A stretch of 64,000 nt of DNA from Bin75 sp965223955. GTDB taxonomy: Bacteria; Nitrospirota; Nitrospiria; Nitrospirales; UBA8639. The position numbers were made by a program, and so were the translations under genes. Shown in pieces: positions 23,820 through 32,546 of the stretch. Location of the stretch: positions 2,046,001 to 2,110,000 of the forward strand of contig OZ245029.1 of assembly GCA_965223955.1 (NCBI GenBank). The letters are read 5' to 3'. The notes beneath the pieces were generated by a model. It was not told the DNA's origin. It made no database searches and saw only the letters and a program-made list of their open reading frames with translations. Within the stretch, counting starts at the first letter, position 1; each line of letters begins with the position of its first letter.

Positions 23820-24619
23820 TATGCACCTCCGGAAAACTGGATGCCGTAGTACGTAACTCTTTGTCCATCAGGACCTACGAAGTGGAAAGTATCTTTCGCT
23901 CTTTTTGTGCCCGTAGAAGACGGGAAAAATACACGTACTCCTTTTTTGGTACGGGACGTCTTATCGACATCCAACAAATAGATGCTCCTGGCAAACTCTG
24001 TCCTATCATATTCTCGCCCAACATCAGGCAAAAGAGTGAGTGCCTCATAGATTTCGACCAACGGCTTGACAGGACCAGTTCCATCATTGATTGGAAGTGT
24101 AGAAGTCTGTTCCTGCGATATGAGCAGGTACGCTTTGTACAAAGCCTCCAGGAAAGCATCTGACTTAAAGCGAGGCGGCTTTTTCTGTTTCTCTCTTAGA
24201 ATTTCCGTAAGGCGGGACGGCCTCAAAGTTACGACCTTCTTTCTATCAATTTTCACAGTTCGGTCCCCAGGTAGGACATGAACTATGGACGGATAAGAAA
24301 TCAACTTGCCGTCTCTTTCATAGATGTTTAACCCTTTTTCTTCGGCGGTATCACGGAGTTCATCAGCATAGTGTTCTCTGAGGTATTCCTCTTCTTCCTC
24401 ATCCTTGAAAGGCCACGTTGCAACTGCGTTCGAAACCTCTTGCCTCAGAGAATCCAGCGTAGGATTAAGCCTTGAACATTCTCTTTTGATTGCGTTGATG
24501 TTCCCCTCCTTAGCCGCCTTTTGTAACGCTTTAGCCAGCTTTTCCATGCCTTTTACAGCATTGAGAGTCGAATCCGCAGCTTTTTCCGTATCGCTGAACG
24601 CCCGTTCAAAGGTAGTCAC
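23819..24619 (-). CDS. Coiled-coil protein of unknown function, first gene of the ATPase operon
   Basis: A 266-residue protein. Residues 1-70 form a heptad-like helix (AVKGMEKLAKALQKAAKEGN) and a charged EEEEEYLREHYADEL helix follows. The rest has alternating strands, a central DGKLISYPSIVHVLPGDR and a C-terminal FFPSSTGTKRAKDTFHF. I do not recognise the family. The GTG at 24619 is chosen because AGGAG lies six bases upstream; a TTG lies one codon earlier. It overlaps the next gene by one base, so the three proteins are likely made together. Confidence 0.75.
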   Translation of the reverse strand: MTTFERAFSDTEKAADSTLNAVKGMEKLAKALQKAAKEGNINAIKRECSRLNPTLDSLRQEVSNAVATWPFKDEEEEEYLREHYADELRDTAEEKGLNIYERDGKLISYPSIVHVLPGDRTVKIDRKKVVTLRPSRLTEILREKQKKPPRFKSDAFLEALYKAYLLISQEQTSTLPINDGTGPVKPLVEIYEALTLLPDVGREYDRTEFARSIYLLDVDKTSRTKKGVRVFFPSSTGTKRAKDTFHFVGPDGQRVTYYGIQFSGGA

Positions 24620-24759
24620 CAATTACTCCTTTCCGCACGCCTCAAAAAGGCGATCTTTCTTTCGCTAAACGCTCTGGACAAGCGCCTGGTTCAAGCATGA
24701 CCACCCGGCGTTTCGCGAAGAATCTGTCGAAGAAAAGAATCTCTTTTCCGGAAAAAAGC

Positions 24760-24776
24760 ATCAAAGTCACTTTGAT
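24760..24776. promoter_or_regulatory. Palindromic operator candidate of the ATPase operon
   Basis: ATCAAAGT-C-ACTTTGAT is a perfect 8-1-8 inverted repeat about 140 bases upstream of the first gene. It lies about 11 bases downstream of a possible -10 box, so a bound repressor would cover the transcription start. Confidence 0.5.
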
Positions 24777-24787
24777 TTTCTACCGCA

Positions 24788-24816
24788 TTTATATCCATTC
24801 AGTGTGTCAAAACCAA
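24788..24816 (-). promoter_or_regulatory. Possible promoter of the ATPase operon
   Basis: On the minus strand TTGGTT (-35) and TATAAA (-10) are spaced by 17 bases in an AT-rich stretch. The -10 box is good and the -35 box is fair. It is the best candidate upstream of the three-gene operon. Confidence 0.4.
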
Positions 24817-25021
24817 AACGACAAACGCAACAAGCCCTGCCAGGCTTTTGTTGTTTTCGTCTTCAAGATGTACTATACGTTTTTGGCGTTTTGCCTCTCG
24901 CAACCTTTCTGAAAACGTGACGATTCATGACGACGCGTCTTACGGAACTGTCCATTGCGCCGTACGCGGCCACGAGTTGTGCCATGAGTTACCTGCTCAC
25001 GGGTCATCGGAGCGTCATCCC
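24817..25021. other. Non-coding stretch between operon and TIR element A
   Basis: A plus-strand frame from 24927 (MTTRLTELSIAPYAATSCAM) runs into the left end of element A and stops inside it. It may be a gene truncated by the insertion or chance. Nothing else is seen. Confidence 0.3.
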
Positions 25022-25310
25022 TGTATGTGTTCAGTCATTCGTTGACAGAATGAAGGAACTAACCACACCAATATGGTCATTCCGAGCGTAGCGCCTGTCC
25101 TGAGTACGCCCTGAGTTTTGCGAAGGGTCTGTCGAAGGAAGGAATCTCGTAGTTTCGACCACCGAACGCCTGGAAAAGCAGATAGTTCCTTCGCTTCGCT
25201 CAGGACAAGCGCTTCGCTCAGGATGACAGATGAGGCGTATTGCGCAGGATGATGGCTTCTCTCTAATTAATGCCAGGCAAAAACTGTCAACGAATGACTG
25301 AACATTTACA
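25022..25310. mobile_element. TIR element A (MITE-like, 289 bp)
   Basis: Bounded by 26-base inverted repeats. The left end (25022-25047) begins TGTATGTGTTCAGTC and ends GTTGACA; the right end (25285-25310) is its complement with two mismatches. The interior has no transposase; it contains fragments of other intergenic repeats (a CCTGTCCTGAGTACGCCC ... GAAGGGTCTGTCGAAGG type). Elements B and C share the ends but differ inside. No clear target duplication is visible. Confidence 0.75.
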
Positions 25311-25467
25311 ATCCACGCAACTGCTGCACGAATCCAAATCGCCGACTTTTTCGCTCGCGTCACAACAGGAAATCGAGGGTGCCACGTGGAACATCAAATC
25401 CCGACGCACGACGTTCACGAAACTTTTCTTCGGCAAACCGTCTTCCCCTGAATCTTCAGACGAATAG
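25294..25467 (+). CDS. Short ORF starting inside the end of element A (uncertain)
   Basis: A 57-residue frame, MTEHLQSTQLLHESK ... KLFFGKPSSPESSDE, whose ATG lies in the right terminal repeat. It is in the same frame as the helicase C-terminal gene, separated from it by one stop codon and 26 codons. Sequence character is protein-like. It may be a displaced end of another gene. No family recognised. Confidence 0.3.
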   Translation: MTEHLQSTQLLHESKSPTFSLASQQEIEGATWNIKSRRTTFTKLFFGKPSSPESSDE

Positions 25468-25545
25468 CCGCATCTCCATCCAGCCTCGTCAGGTGTCGGT
25501 CTTCTTTGTGCTTCCGACAAGATCCTGTTACAATTTTTTTCATTC

Positions 25546-27405
25546 ATGCCGCCCGCCATTCACCCAGTCGATCTTCTCCAGGCCCTTCGACAGCAACGTC
25601 TGACCCCGGCCATTGTCTTTTTGACTTCCCGGCGCGCTTGTGATGAGGCCATTGATAGCTTCGAACATCGCCAAGTCTCCATTCCAGCCACGCGATCGAC
25701 CGCCATCACACAAGTGCTGGAAAAGATGACTGCCGAATATCCCAGCATCGCCAACCACCCCCTGATTCCTACGGTTCAACACTATGGAGTGGCGGCCCAT
25801 CACGCCGGACATCTGCCGTCCTGGAAAATTACCGTTGAAGAACTCATGCGTCAGGGGTGTTTGGATGCGGTCTTTGCCACCACGACCTTGGCCGCCGGTG
25901 TGGACTTTCCCGCCCGCACCGTCGTGATTACCCAATCGAGTGTCCGCAAGGACCGCGACATCATGGAACTGACCGTCAACGAAATTCAGCAACTCGCCGG
26001 CCGCGGCGGGAGACGAGGAAAAGATTACGTGGGTTTCGTCGTGGTCACGCCGTCGCCGTATATCGACATCGGCCCTATCGCGAATGGACTCACGAACCAC
26101 CCGGAGCCTATCGACAGTCAATTTCTCCTCTCCTATCCCATGGTCCTGAATCTCTTGAAAGCCCATACCATCGATCATATTCAACCCATTCTGGAAAAGA
26201 GTTTTGCGCAATTTCAGATCAACCAGCGAGCCGACAAGTATGAAACCAAACTGGATGAAGTGGAAACGCAACTGGAAGCCTATGGCCAGCGTGAATGCGC
26301 CGATTGGATTACGCAATGGCAATCCTTCACCCTTGCCAAAAAACACCGCTCACACCATCGCCTGAAAACGCGGCACGACCCGCCGGAAGTTTCGGCCCAA
26401 TTGGCTTTCCTGACACCGGGTCGCGTCGTCGAACTCTCCAAGGATCACGCCATCGTCCTGCGTCAATATCGAAGCCGCGGACAAGGGTACGCCATGTTAA
26501 CCGTGATTCGCAGTGGCGGACAAATTGTGGAATATCCCGCAAACACGATAACCGCCGTGATCGATGAAAACATTGACGTCGCGGAGGCCAGAAAATTTCC
26601 ATGGTGCACGCCTCATAGCCTGGAGCACGCGATCGAAACCCTGGAGAATTTTCCCACTCGATTACGACACCTCCCCATTCGGGTGGACCAGGACGGCACC
26701 GACAACCCGGTCCTGACCGAGATGCTCAGTCACGAGTTTCCTTGCCCAACCTGCCCGTCCCGTCCTGCTTGTCAAAAGGACCACCCGCACGCGCTGAAGC
26801 TGCGCCAGGAAGATCATCGACTGACGAAAACCATTCATGCCTTGCGCACCGAACTCTGGCATCGCTTCCAGCAACACGTGGAAGTGTTACAGAAATTCGG
26901 CTACCTGACCCCCACGTGCCAGATGACCCCCGAGGGTGACTGGGCACGCCTGATTCGTATCAATCATTCGTTACTCATCACGGAATTGATACGGATGGGG
27001 GCGTTTGAAGGGATCAGCCCTTCTCTACTGGCAGGAGTGTTGGCGAGCATCGCACATGACGACGACCGGCCGGCCTCCTTTCCCGGACGTCATCCGGTAC
27101 TGATCTCTACCCTCGGACAGGTCCGGAAGGTAGCCCACTCGTTGGCCGCGTATGAAGAGCCACCCCTCCTGAGGTGGGACATCGCAGCGATCGCCGACCT
27201 GTGGATCGGCGAGCCCACCCTGCCCTGGAGTGAATTCATTCGCTCGACCACCATGGCGGAAGGGGATATCTATCGACTCCTGGCCAGGACCTTGGAATAT
27301 CTCTCGCAACTGCATGGATTAAGATCGACTCATCCCGGGCTGGCCGATAGCGCGAGGGACGCAATGGACCGCATGCGCCGGGACGTGCTGCAAGAATTGC
27401 CATGA
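25546..27405 (+). CDS. Ski2-like helicase, C-terminal half (RecA2 domain and C-terminal domain)
   Basis: A 619-residue protein that begins at the second RecA domain: motif IV region TPAIVFLTSRRACDEA, motif V TTTLAAGVDFPARTVVI, and motif VI QLAGRGGRRGKD. There is no Walker A or DExH box in this gene; those lie in the gene at 27705-28742, downstream. Residues about 390-405 hold a Cys cluster CPTCPSRPACQ, and the C-terminal 200 residues resemble the helical end of Ski2/Mtr4 proteins. It would need the other half to work. The segment is bracketed by TIR elements A and B. Confidence 0.85.
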   Translation: MPPAIHPVDLLQALRQQRLTPAIVFLTSRRACDEAIDSFEHRQVSIPATRSTAITQVLEKMTAEYPSIANHPLIPTVQHYGVAAHHAGHLPSWKITVEELMRQGCLDAVFATTTLAAGVDFPARTVVITQSSVRKDRDIMELTVNEIQQLAGRGGRRGKDYVGFVVVTPSPYIDIGPIANGLTNHPEPIDSQFLLSYPMVLNLLKAHTIDHIQPILEKSFAQFQINQRADKYETKLDEVETQLEAYGQRECADWITQWQSFTLAKKHRSHHRLKTRHDPPEVSAQLAFLTPGRVVELSKDHAIVLRQYRSRGQGYAMLTVIRSGGQIVEYPANTITAVIDENIDVAEARKFPWCTPHSLEHAIETLENFPTRLRHLPIRVDQDGTDNPVLTEMLSHEFPCPTCPSRPACQKDHPHALKLRQEDHRLTKTIHALRTELWHRFQQHVEVLQKFGYLTPTCQMTPEGDWARLIRINHSLLITELIRMGAFEGISPSLLAGVLASIAHDDDRPASFPGRHPVLISTLGQVRKVAHSLAAYEEPPLLRWDIAAIADLWIGEPTLPWSEFIRSTTMAEGDIYRLLARTLEYLSQLHGLRSTHPGLADSARDAMDRMRRDVLQELP

Positions 27406-27422
27406 GAAACAAAAAGAAGAAC

Positions 27423-27674
27423 TGTAAACGTTCACTCATTTGCTGACAGAATGAGTGACTTAATCTCCGCTTCGCAGGCCCATCCTGTCATCCTCGCGGT
27501 TGTTAGCGGGGATCCAGGTCTTTCTCTTCTGCTCCTCTATTCGCGAGGACCTGCGTGGAACAGAATCCTGGATTCCCGATAACCCTGGATCCCCGATTAC
27601 AAACGTCGAGGACAAGCGTCGGGAATGACAGAAGGAGACAGCGGAAATTGTCAAAGAATGAGTGAACACGTACA
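27423..27674. mobile_element. TIR element B (MITE-like, 252 bp)
   Basis: The left end (27423-27448) begins TGTAAACGTTCACTC and ends TGCTGACA. The right end (27649-27674) is the inverted counterpart beginning TGTCAAAGAATGAGTG. The interior holds GGATCCAGGTCTTTCTCTTC and GGATTCCCGAT / CGAGGACAAGCGTCGGGAAT pieces, which also occur next to element C. It separates the two helicase halves. No transposase. Confidence 0.75.
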
Positions 27675-27704
27675 AGAACGCCTGAACGCGCATCGAGCAA
27701 ACAT

Positions 27705-28742
27705 ATGACGAACGACGTATTGGCAAAACAATTGGCCGACCTGCCCGTCAAACTGCTTCACCACCTGGCGGGGAAACGGGTGCCGCGACATTTCCGAATG
27801 GGGAAGAACCGACTGATTCAAACGCTCTTGGCCCTGTCACCCGATCAGCAGGCAAAAATCGAAACCAGCCTCGCGTCCCTCCTGCAAGAACCTGCACGGC
27901 CTCCCGACCCTCCCAAGCCACCCCCCGATGCGCCGTCCCGGCCCTCCCCGCCCCGGCACAACGTACCGGCGGCACCGGCACCGGCTATCAGCACGAAGGA
28001 GCTTTTTGAAGGAATCGGCGTTCCTTCGCAACAGCCTTTCAAACCTGACGCCTGGCAACAAGAAGCGATCAACCACTTGGCGACCAATGACGTGATCTTG
28101 AGCGTACCCACCGGCAGCGGCAAAACCTACGTGGCGATAGAAGCCATGCGACGGGCGATCGAAGCCGAGCAAACGGTTATTTACACGTCACCCTTGAAGG
28201 CGCTCTCAAACACAAAGTTGACGGAGTTTTCGCAGATGTTCGGTTCTGATCAGGTCGGCATTCTCACGGGCGATCGTCGTGACAATCCGCAGGCTCCCAT
28301 TCTGATCATGACCACGGAGATCCTGCGGAATTTACTGTACGATGCCGCAAGCGGTGAGATCGACATGCGGTTGGATACATTGGGCTTGATCATTTTGGAT
28401 GAATCGCAGTTTCTGGCTGATCGGGAACGTGGAGTGGTCTGGGAAGAAACGATTATTTTCGCTCCCGCGCAATCGCGATTACTGCTGCTGTCGGCCTCCA
28501 TCGGGAACCCTGACGAAGTCGCCGCCTGGATCAGCTCGATTCGTTCCATGTCCTGTCACCTAATCCATCATCGAAATCGCTCCGTCCCGCTTCGTGCCGC
28601 TTATCTCGATCCTTCCGGAAAACTCGCACCCTTCTTTCGCACGCGAGACATTGCACACGGCAAAGGCTTTGCCATCCACCCCGAAACCAAGCGCCTGTTT
28701 GCGAACTACGAAGAGCAAACCCTCGGTCCGCGCAAACGCTGA
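27705..28742 (+). CDS. Ski2-like helicase, N-terminal half (RecA1 domain)
   Basis: A 345-residue protein. A short basic helical start (LAKQLADLPVKLLHHLAGKR) is followed by a proline-rich linker (about 65-95). RecA1 has Walker A VPTGSGKTYVA, motif Ia YTSPLKALSN, motif Ib TTEILRNLLY, the DExH-type box LIILDESQFL, and motif III LLLSASIGN. It ends after a RNRSVPLRAAYL strand, where a complete helicase would continue into RecA2. The RecA2 half is encoded upstream on the same strand. The final gene boundary has a normal stop. Confidence 0.87.
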   Translation: MTNDVLAKQLADLPVKLLHHLAGKRVPRHFRMGKNRLIQTLLALSPDQQAKIETSLASLLQEPARPPDPPKPPPDAPSRPSPPRHNVPAAPAPAISTKELFEGIGVPSQQPFKPDAWQQEAINHLATNDVILSVPTGSGKTYVAIEAMRRAIEAEQTVIYTSPLKALSNTKLTEFSQMFGSDQVGILTGDRRDNPQAPILIMTTEILRNLLYDAASGEIDMRLDTLGLIILDESQFLADRERGVVWEETIIFAPAQSRLLLLSASIGNPDEVAAWISSIRSMSCHLIHHRNRSVPLRAAYLDPSGKLAPFFRTRDIAHGKGFAIHPETKRLFANYEEQTLGPRKR

Positions 28743-28778
28743 AGCCCCGAGAGACGAGAAAGAAAAAAAGAAGACTGC

Positions 28779-29144
28779 TCAGAGGAGTCGGCGAGAGGTG
28801 TTCTTGGCCGAGGCCGGATCTTTATCGGGCTGGCACACGTCGCATTGACACATCTGGCGGAGTTTGCCTAACGCATACAACCCGGTATCATGCCCGTCAC
28901 TCCACAGCAGGCGTAAGGCATAATGCCCCACCGGCTGGATATCCTTCAGCATGATCAGCATCGGGACGTCATCGGGTTTCAGTTTCAACTCGCCGGTCCA
29001 TTCATCCGTACAGGCCGCACAGGGGCAGTGTAACCGCAGATACCGAATCGGATAGACGCCTTGGTGCCCATCGCTCCACGCGATGCCGAACACGCCCTTC
29101 TCAAGCCACTTCATATCTTCGGGGTGAATGATCTCCGTGCTCAT
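28779..29144 (-). CDS. DUF971 / GBBH-like N-terminal domain protein
   Basis: A 121-residue protein made of the DUF971 domain: a WLEKGVFGIAWSDGHQGVYP strand pair, YLRLHCPCAACTDEW with a CxxC pair, and LRLLWSDGHDTGLYAL. The domain resembles the N-terminal part of gamma-butyrobetaine hydroxylase and also occurs with Fe-S proteins such as Mrp. A second Cys pair, MCQCDVCQ, lies near the end. It follows recO in the same direction, 31 bases away. Function is unknown. Confidence 0.85.
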   Translation of the reverse strand: MSTEIIHPEDMKWLEKGVFGIAWSDGHQGVYPIRYLRLHCPCAACTDEWTGELKLKPDDVPMLIMLKDIQPVGHYALRLLWSDGHDTGLYALGKLRQMCQCDVCQPDKDPASAKNTSRRLL

Positions 29145-29175
29145 GTGTCTACGCCTTTCCCGCTATCACGTCTTT

Positions 29176-29952
29176 CTACACGAGACCATACGGCACCGGT
29201 GCCGGTTCCGCGGCCAACAACGCTTTTTCCGGCAACCGTTTCCCGACAACGGTTCTCGCATAGGTTTCGACAATGTCTTCGACTTCTCTCCGTACCTGGC
29301 CTGTCGCCTTCAGCCGCACCGCAAGCGCGAATGGGATGCGCCGGGCCTGGCGGAGAAACGCCGTGCTTCCCTGAGACATCGGCAAACAATAGTCCCAACT
29401 GCCCTGGTCACACCGCTCACACAGTCTCCCCCCGGCCGAAGGAGAAAACCTGGAGGACTGCGCTGCACCATCCCGGCCACAGGATGCACATTGATCGATC
29501 TGTGGTTGAAACCCTGATTGTCCCAGGACCTGAATCTGAAAAATCAACGTGAGTAACCCCGGATCATCCGTTCGGGCCAACGAGCGCAATCCCTCCAGCA
29601 GCGTGTGAAAAATCGTGGGACTCGGATCACGGTCCGCCGTCACGCCGTCAACCAAGGCCACCATACAAGACGCCGCCCAGATATGGTCCAAGTTCTCTCG
29701 CAACGAGATGAAGGATTCGAGGCTATCAACTTGGCTGACCGATGCAAGGCCGTCATTGCGTTTGTCGAACAGTGTGAGATTGACCGACGAAAACAGTTCG
29801 AGCATGCCGCCGAATCGACTTTTCATCCGGCGCGCGCCGCGTGCAATGCCTCGAACCTTGCCGAGTCGAAGAGAAAAAAACGTGAGAATACGGTCAGCTT
29901 CTCCCCAGCGCATGCTTCTGAGCACGATCGCATTGGTGGTGACAAGAGCCAT
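29176..29952 (-). CDS. recO: DNA repair protein RecO
   Basis: A 258-residue protein. The N-terminal OB-fold is typical (AIVLRSMRWGEADRILTFFS, then GKVRGIARGARRMKSRFGG), followed by helices and a zinc site CASCG ... CERC at about 175-200. RecO loads RecA onto SSB-covered DNA together with RecR. It follows mgtE and precedes DUF971. Confidence 0.95.
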   Translation of the reverse strand: MALVTTNAIVLRSMRWGEADRILTFFSLRLGKVRGIARGARRMKSRFGGMLELFSSVNLTLFDKRNDGLASVSQVDSLESFISLRENLDHIWAASCMVALVDGVTADRDPSPTIFHTLLEGLRSLARTDDPGLLTLIFQIQVLGQSGFQPQIDQCASCGRDGAAQSSRFSPSAGGRLCERCDQGSWDYCLPMSQGSTAFLRQARRIPFALAVRLKATGQVRREVEDIVETYARTVVGKRLPEKALLAAEPAPVPYGLV

Positions 29953-30020
29953 ACAAGGACGTCACTCGTCGGATTCAGAGGGGGAACACCAAGAACCCCT
30001 TCGCCCCTTCACCCGGGCAG

Positions 30021-31457
30021 TTATCTCAGATAGTCCAGCATCAGGGTGGCGAATCCAAGATAGATGCTGACCCCCGTGATGTCCATGGCCGTGGTGATAA
30101 ACGGTCCTGCCGCCACGGCCGGGTCAATATGAAACTTTCGTAAGAGTAACGGGGTCACCGTGGCCATACTCGACGAAATAAGAAACGTAATCAGTAAGGC
30201 CACCCCCACCACCAATCCTAAATATCCGCTTCCCTGCCATACCCATCCCGTCAGAAAAAGCAACGTTCCACAGATCACACCCAAGAGTAACCCGATCCGC
30301 ATTTCTCGAAACACGACTTTCCAAATATCACTGTGCTCAACACGACCCGTCGCCAGCCCCCGAATGATCAGCGTCGAAGATTGAATCCCCAGGTTCCCGC
30401 CCATCGCCGCAATCACGGGAATAAAGATCACCACGGCCACGACCTCCTGAATCGTGAACCGGAACCACCACAGGATGAGTCCCGACACAAGGCTTCCGGC
30501 TAAATTGGTAAACAACCAGGGGAACCGCAAGCCCGCGGCCAGAAGACTGGAGGTGCGCATCTGCGCGTCTTCTTCGGTGGCTCCGGCCATCTTCAACATA
30601 TCCTTGGTGTCTTCATCTCGAATGACGTCCACCACGTCGTCTACCGTAATAATCCCCACGAGCCGATGTTCGGGATCGACAACCGGGATCGCCAAGAGGT
30701 TGTAGTTTGCCACCTGACTGGCGACTTCTTTTTGTGCGGTCTCCACACTCACACTAATGACGTCGCGGAACAGCAGGCTTTTCAGGGGCGCCGTTGGAGC
30801 CACCACCAGTAATTCGCGCAACGACACCACGCCCGTGAGCTGCCCTTGACGGTCCGTTGCATAAATATAAAACACGGTCTCGGCCTTGGTGGCCTGTTGA
30901 AGTTCCTGAATCGCGTCACGGGCAATGGTTTCCTCAGGCAGGGAGAAGAACTCCGTCGTCATGATGCTGCCGGCCGTTCCCTTGGGGTACGCCATCAGAT
31001 TGGCCACCTCTTGAGACTCTTCGGCTTTCATCAGCGGCAAAATATTCTGCGCCAAGTCCTCGGGCAGGACGCCCAAAATATCCGCGGCGTCATCAGCCGG
31101 CACGGTCCGTAACATCCACGCAATATCGGAGGCGTTCCGCTCCTCAAGCAGTTCCAGAATCATCTCGTCACTCAACTCGCTCACGACTTTTCCCTGCTCC
31201 GCCACGCCTTCGACCAATTCAAAGACCGTCCGTCGTTCTTGAGACGCATCCAAATTCATAATCACCCGGGCAATATCCGCAGGATGCAACCGGGCAATCA
31301 GATTCGTCAGGTTTGAAATGGCACCACGCTTCAAGAGACGACGCGTCGAGAGCCGCACCACGTCAAATTTGCTCTGATTATTGGTCGGCCCCGAAGCGGC
31401 CTGCTTCTTGGCGGTCACAGAGGCACCTGGGGTCATGGTCTTTACCGGATCCGTCAT
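30021..31457 (-). CDS. mgtE: Magnesium transporter MgtE
   Basis: A 478-residue protein with the MgtE plan: an N-domain of helical repeats (LIARLHPADIARVIMNLD, DDAADILGVLPEDLAQNIL), two CBS domains (VVSLRELLVV, AIPVVDPEHRLVGIITVDDV), a connecting helix and five transmembrane helices ending LGFATLMLDYLR. The pore segment MGGNLGIQSSTLIIRG is present. It imports Mg2+ and is gated by cytosolic Mg2+. Its start overlaps the era stop by four bases (ATGA). Confidence 0.96.
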   Translation of the reverse strand: MTDPVKTMTPGASVTAKKQAASGPTNNQSKFDVVRLSTRRLLKRGAISNLTNLIARLHPADIARVIMNLDASQERRTVFELVEGVAEQGKVVSELSDEMILELLEERNASDIAWMLRTVPADDAADILGVLPEDLAQNILPLMKAEESQEVANLMAYPKGTAGSIMTTEFFSLPEETIARDAIQELQQATKAETVFYIYATDRQGQLTGVVSLRELLVVAPTAPLKSLLFRDVISVSVETAQKEVASQVANYNLLAIPVVDPEHRLVGIITVDDVVDVIRDEDTKDMLKMAGATEEDAQMRTSSLLAAGLRFPWLFTNLAGSLVSGLILWWFRFTIQEVVAVVIFIPVIAAMGGNLGIQSSTLIIRGLATGRVEHSDIWKVVFREMRIGLLLGVICGTLLFLTGWVWQGSGYLGLVVGVALLITFLISSSMATVTPLLLRKFHIDPAVAAGPFITTAMDITGVSIYLGFATLMLDYLR

Positions 31458-32353
31458 GGTTGTGTTTCGTATCCTAATTCTCCCAACAAACGATCATCAT
31501 CGCGCCAGGCCTCTTTCACTTTCACGTGGAGTTCCAAAAAAACCTTGCCTGCCAAGGCCTCCGCCAACTCCAAGCGGGCGGCGGTGCCAATCGCTTTTAT
31601 CCGCGCCCCGGATTTTCCGATCACAATCGCCTTCTGGCCGGGTTTTTCAACGAAAATGGACGCGGCAATTTTGGTGACGCGCTTTTCTTCCTGAAACTCG
31701 TCCACCTGCACGGCTACGGCATAGGGCAGTTCCGCCCTGGTCGATTCAATGACTTTTTCCCGTATGGTCTCCGCCGCCAAATGACGCCATGACTGGTCCG
31801 TCACAAAACTTTCATCGAAGGCTTCGTCCTGCTCGACGACTCGATCAAAGGCCAGCGACGCCAACCGGTCAACGTTCAGGCCGGTTTTAGCCGATAATGG
31901 AACAATTTCCGTCCACTCCCCCAACGTACGATACGCCTCGATCACCGGCAACACGTGACGTTTAGGAATCAAATCGATTTTATTCACCAACAAAAAAACA
32001 GGTAACCCTTGCGGTCGCTCGAGCATCGAGAATATTTGATCTACCACAAATCGATCGGCAGGGCCAGGCAAATTTCGTCCATCGACCATGACCGCAAGTA
32101 TGTCGGCATCGTGAACGGTATCCAACGCCGTTCGCACCATGAGTTTATTGAGTCGATGCCAAGGCCGATGCAGCCCCGGCGTATCCAACAACGCCAATTG
32201 ACCTTGCGGAAAATGCGCCACTCCGAGAATCCGGGAACGCGTGGTCTGGGGTTTGTCGGAAACAATGGAAATTTTTTGATTGACCAACGTGTTGACGAGG
32301 GTGGATTTCCCCACGTTGGAACAGCCCACGACAGCCATCGTACCGAATTTCAT
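31454..32353 (-). CDS. era: GTPase Era
   Basis: A 299-residue GTPase starting MKFGTMAVVGCSNVGKST. It shows G1 GCSNVGKS, switch region TRSRILGV, G3 DTPGLH, G4 NKID and G5 SAKTG, then a C-terminal KH domain with GKSGARIKAIGTAAR. Era binds 16S rRNA near its 3' end during 30S maturation. The frame is open for 43 more codons upstream, but that part is encoded by an intergenic repeat, so the ATG at 32353 is chosen. It overlaps mgtE. Confidence 0.97.
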   Translation of the reverse strand: MKFGTMAVVGCSNVGKSTLVNTLVNQKISIVSDKPQTTRSRILGVAHFPQGQLALLDTPGLHRPWHRLNKLMVRTALDTVHDADILAVMVDGRNLPGPADRFVVDQIFSMLERPQGLPVFLLVNKIDLIPKRHVLPVIEAYRTLGEWTEIVPLSAKTGLNVDRLASLAFDRVVEQDEAFDESFVTDQSWRHLAAETIREKVIESTRAELPYAVAVQVDEFQEEKRVTKIAASIFVEKPGQKAIVIGKSGARIKAIGTAARLELAEALAGKVFLELHVKVKEAWRDDDRLLGELGYETQP

Positions 32354-32546
32354 CACGTAACCAATCCAGCGGGAATTTGCCGCTCTCTCCCCTGACGGGA
32401 GAGACGCCCTTCTTTCTTCCTCTCCTTTGCAAGGAGGGATGAGGGGAAGCAGAGAGCCTTTAGCGAGGGGAGGAAACGACAAGAGGGACCATGCAGGGCT
32501 GCCCCCTCTCTGTCATTGTGTCAATGCCGGTTTCGCTCATTGTCGT
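32354..32546. repeat. Intergenic repeat copy between ftsB and era
   Basis: Holds CTCTCCCCTGACGGGAGAG (a perfect hairpin) and TTCCTCTCCTTTGCAAGGAGG at about 32385-32440. The repeat is open in the era frame. No gene is seen. Confidence 0.6.

Noticed and set aside
21557..24619. Complete BREX locus
   Set aside because: Only ATPase-type genes are present; no PglX methyltransferase, PglZ, BrxA/B or BrxL/HI in the adjoining genes.
25546..28742. Helicase halves as one gene interrupted by element B alone
   Set aside because: The C-terminal half comes first, so simple insertion cannot explain the order; a rearrangement is needed.
32354..32482. N-terminal extension of Era by 43 residues
   Set aside because: The added residues are encoded by an intergenic repeat; Era homologues start at MKFGTMAVVG-like positions.
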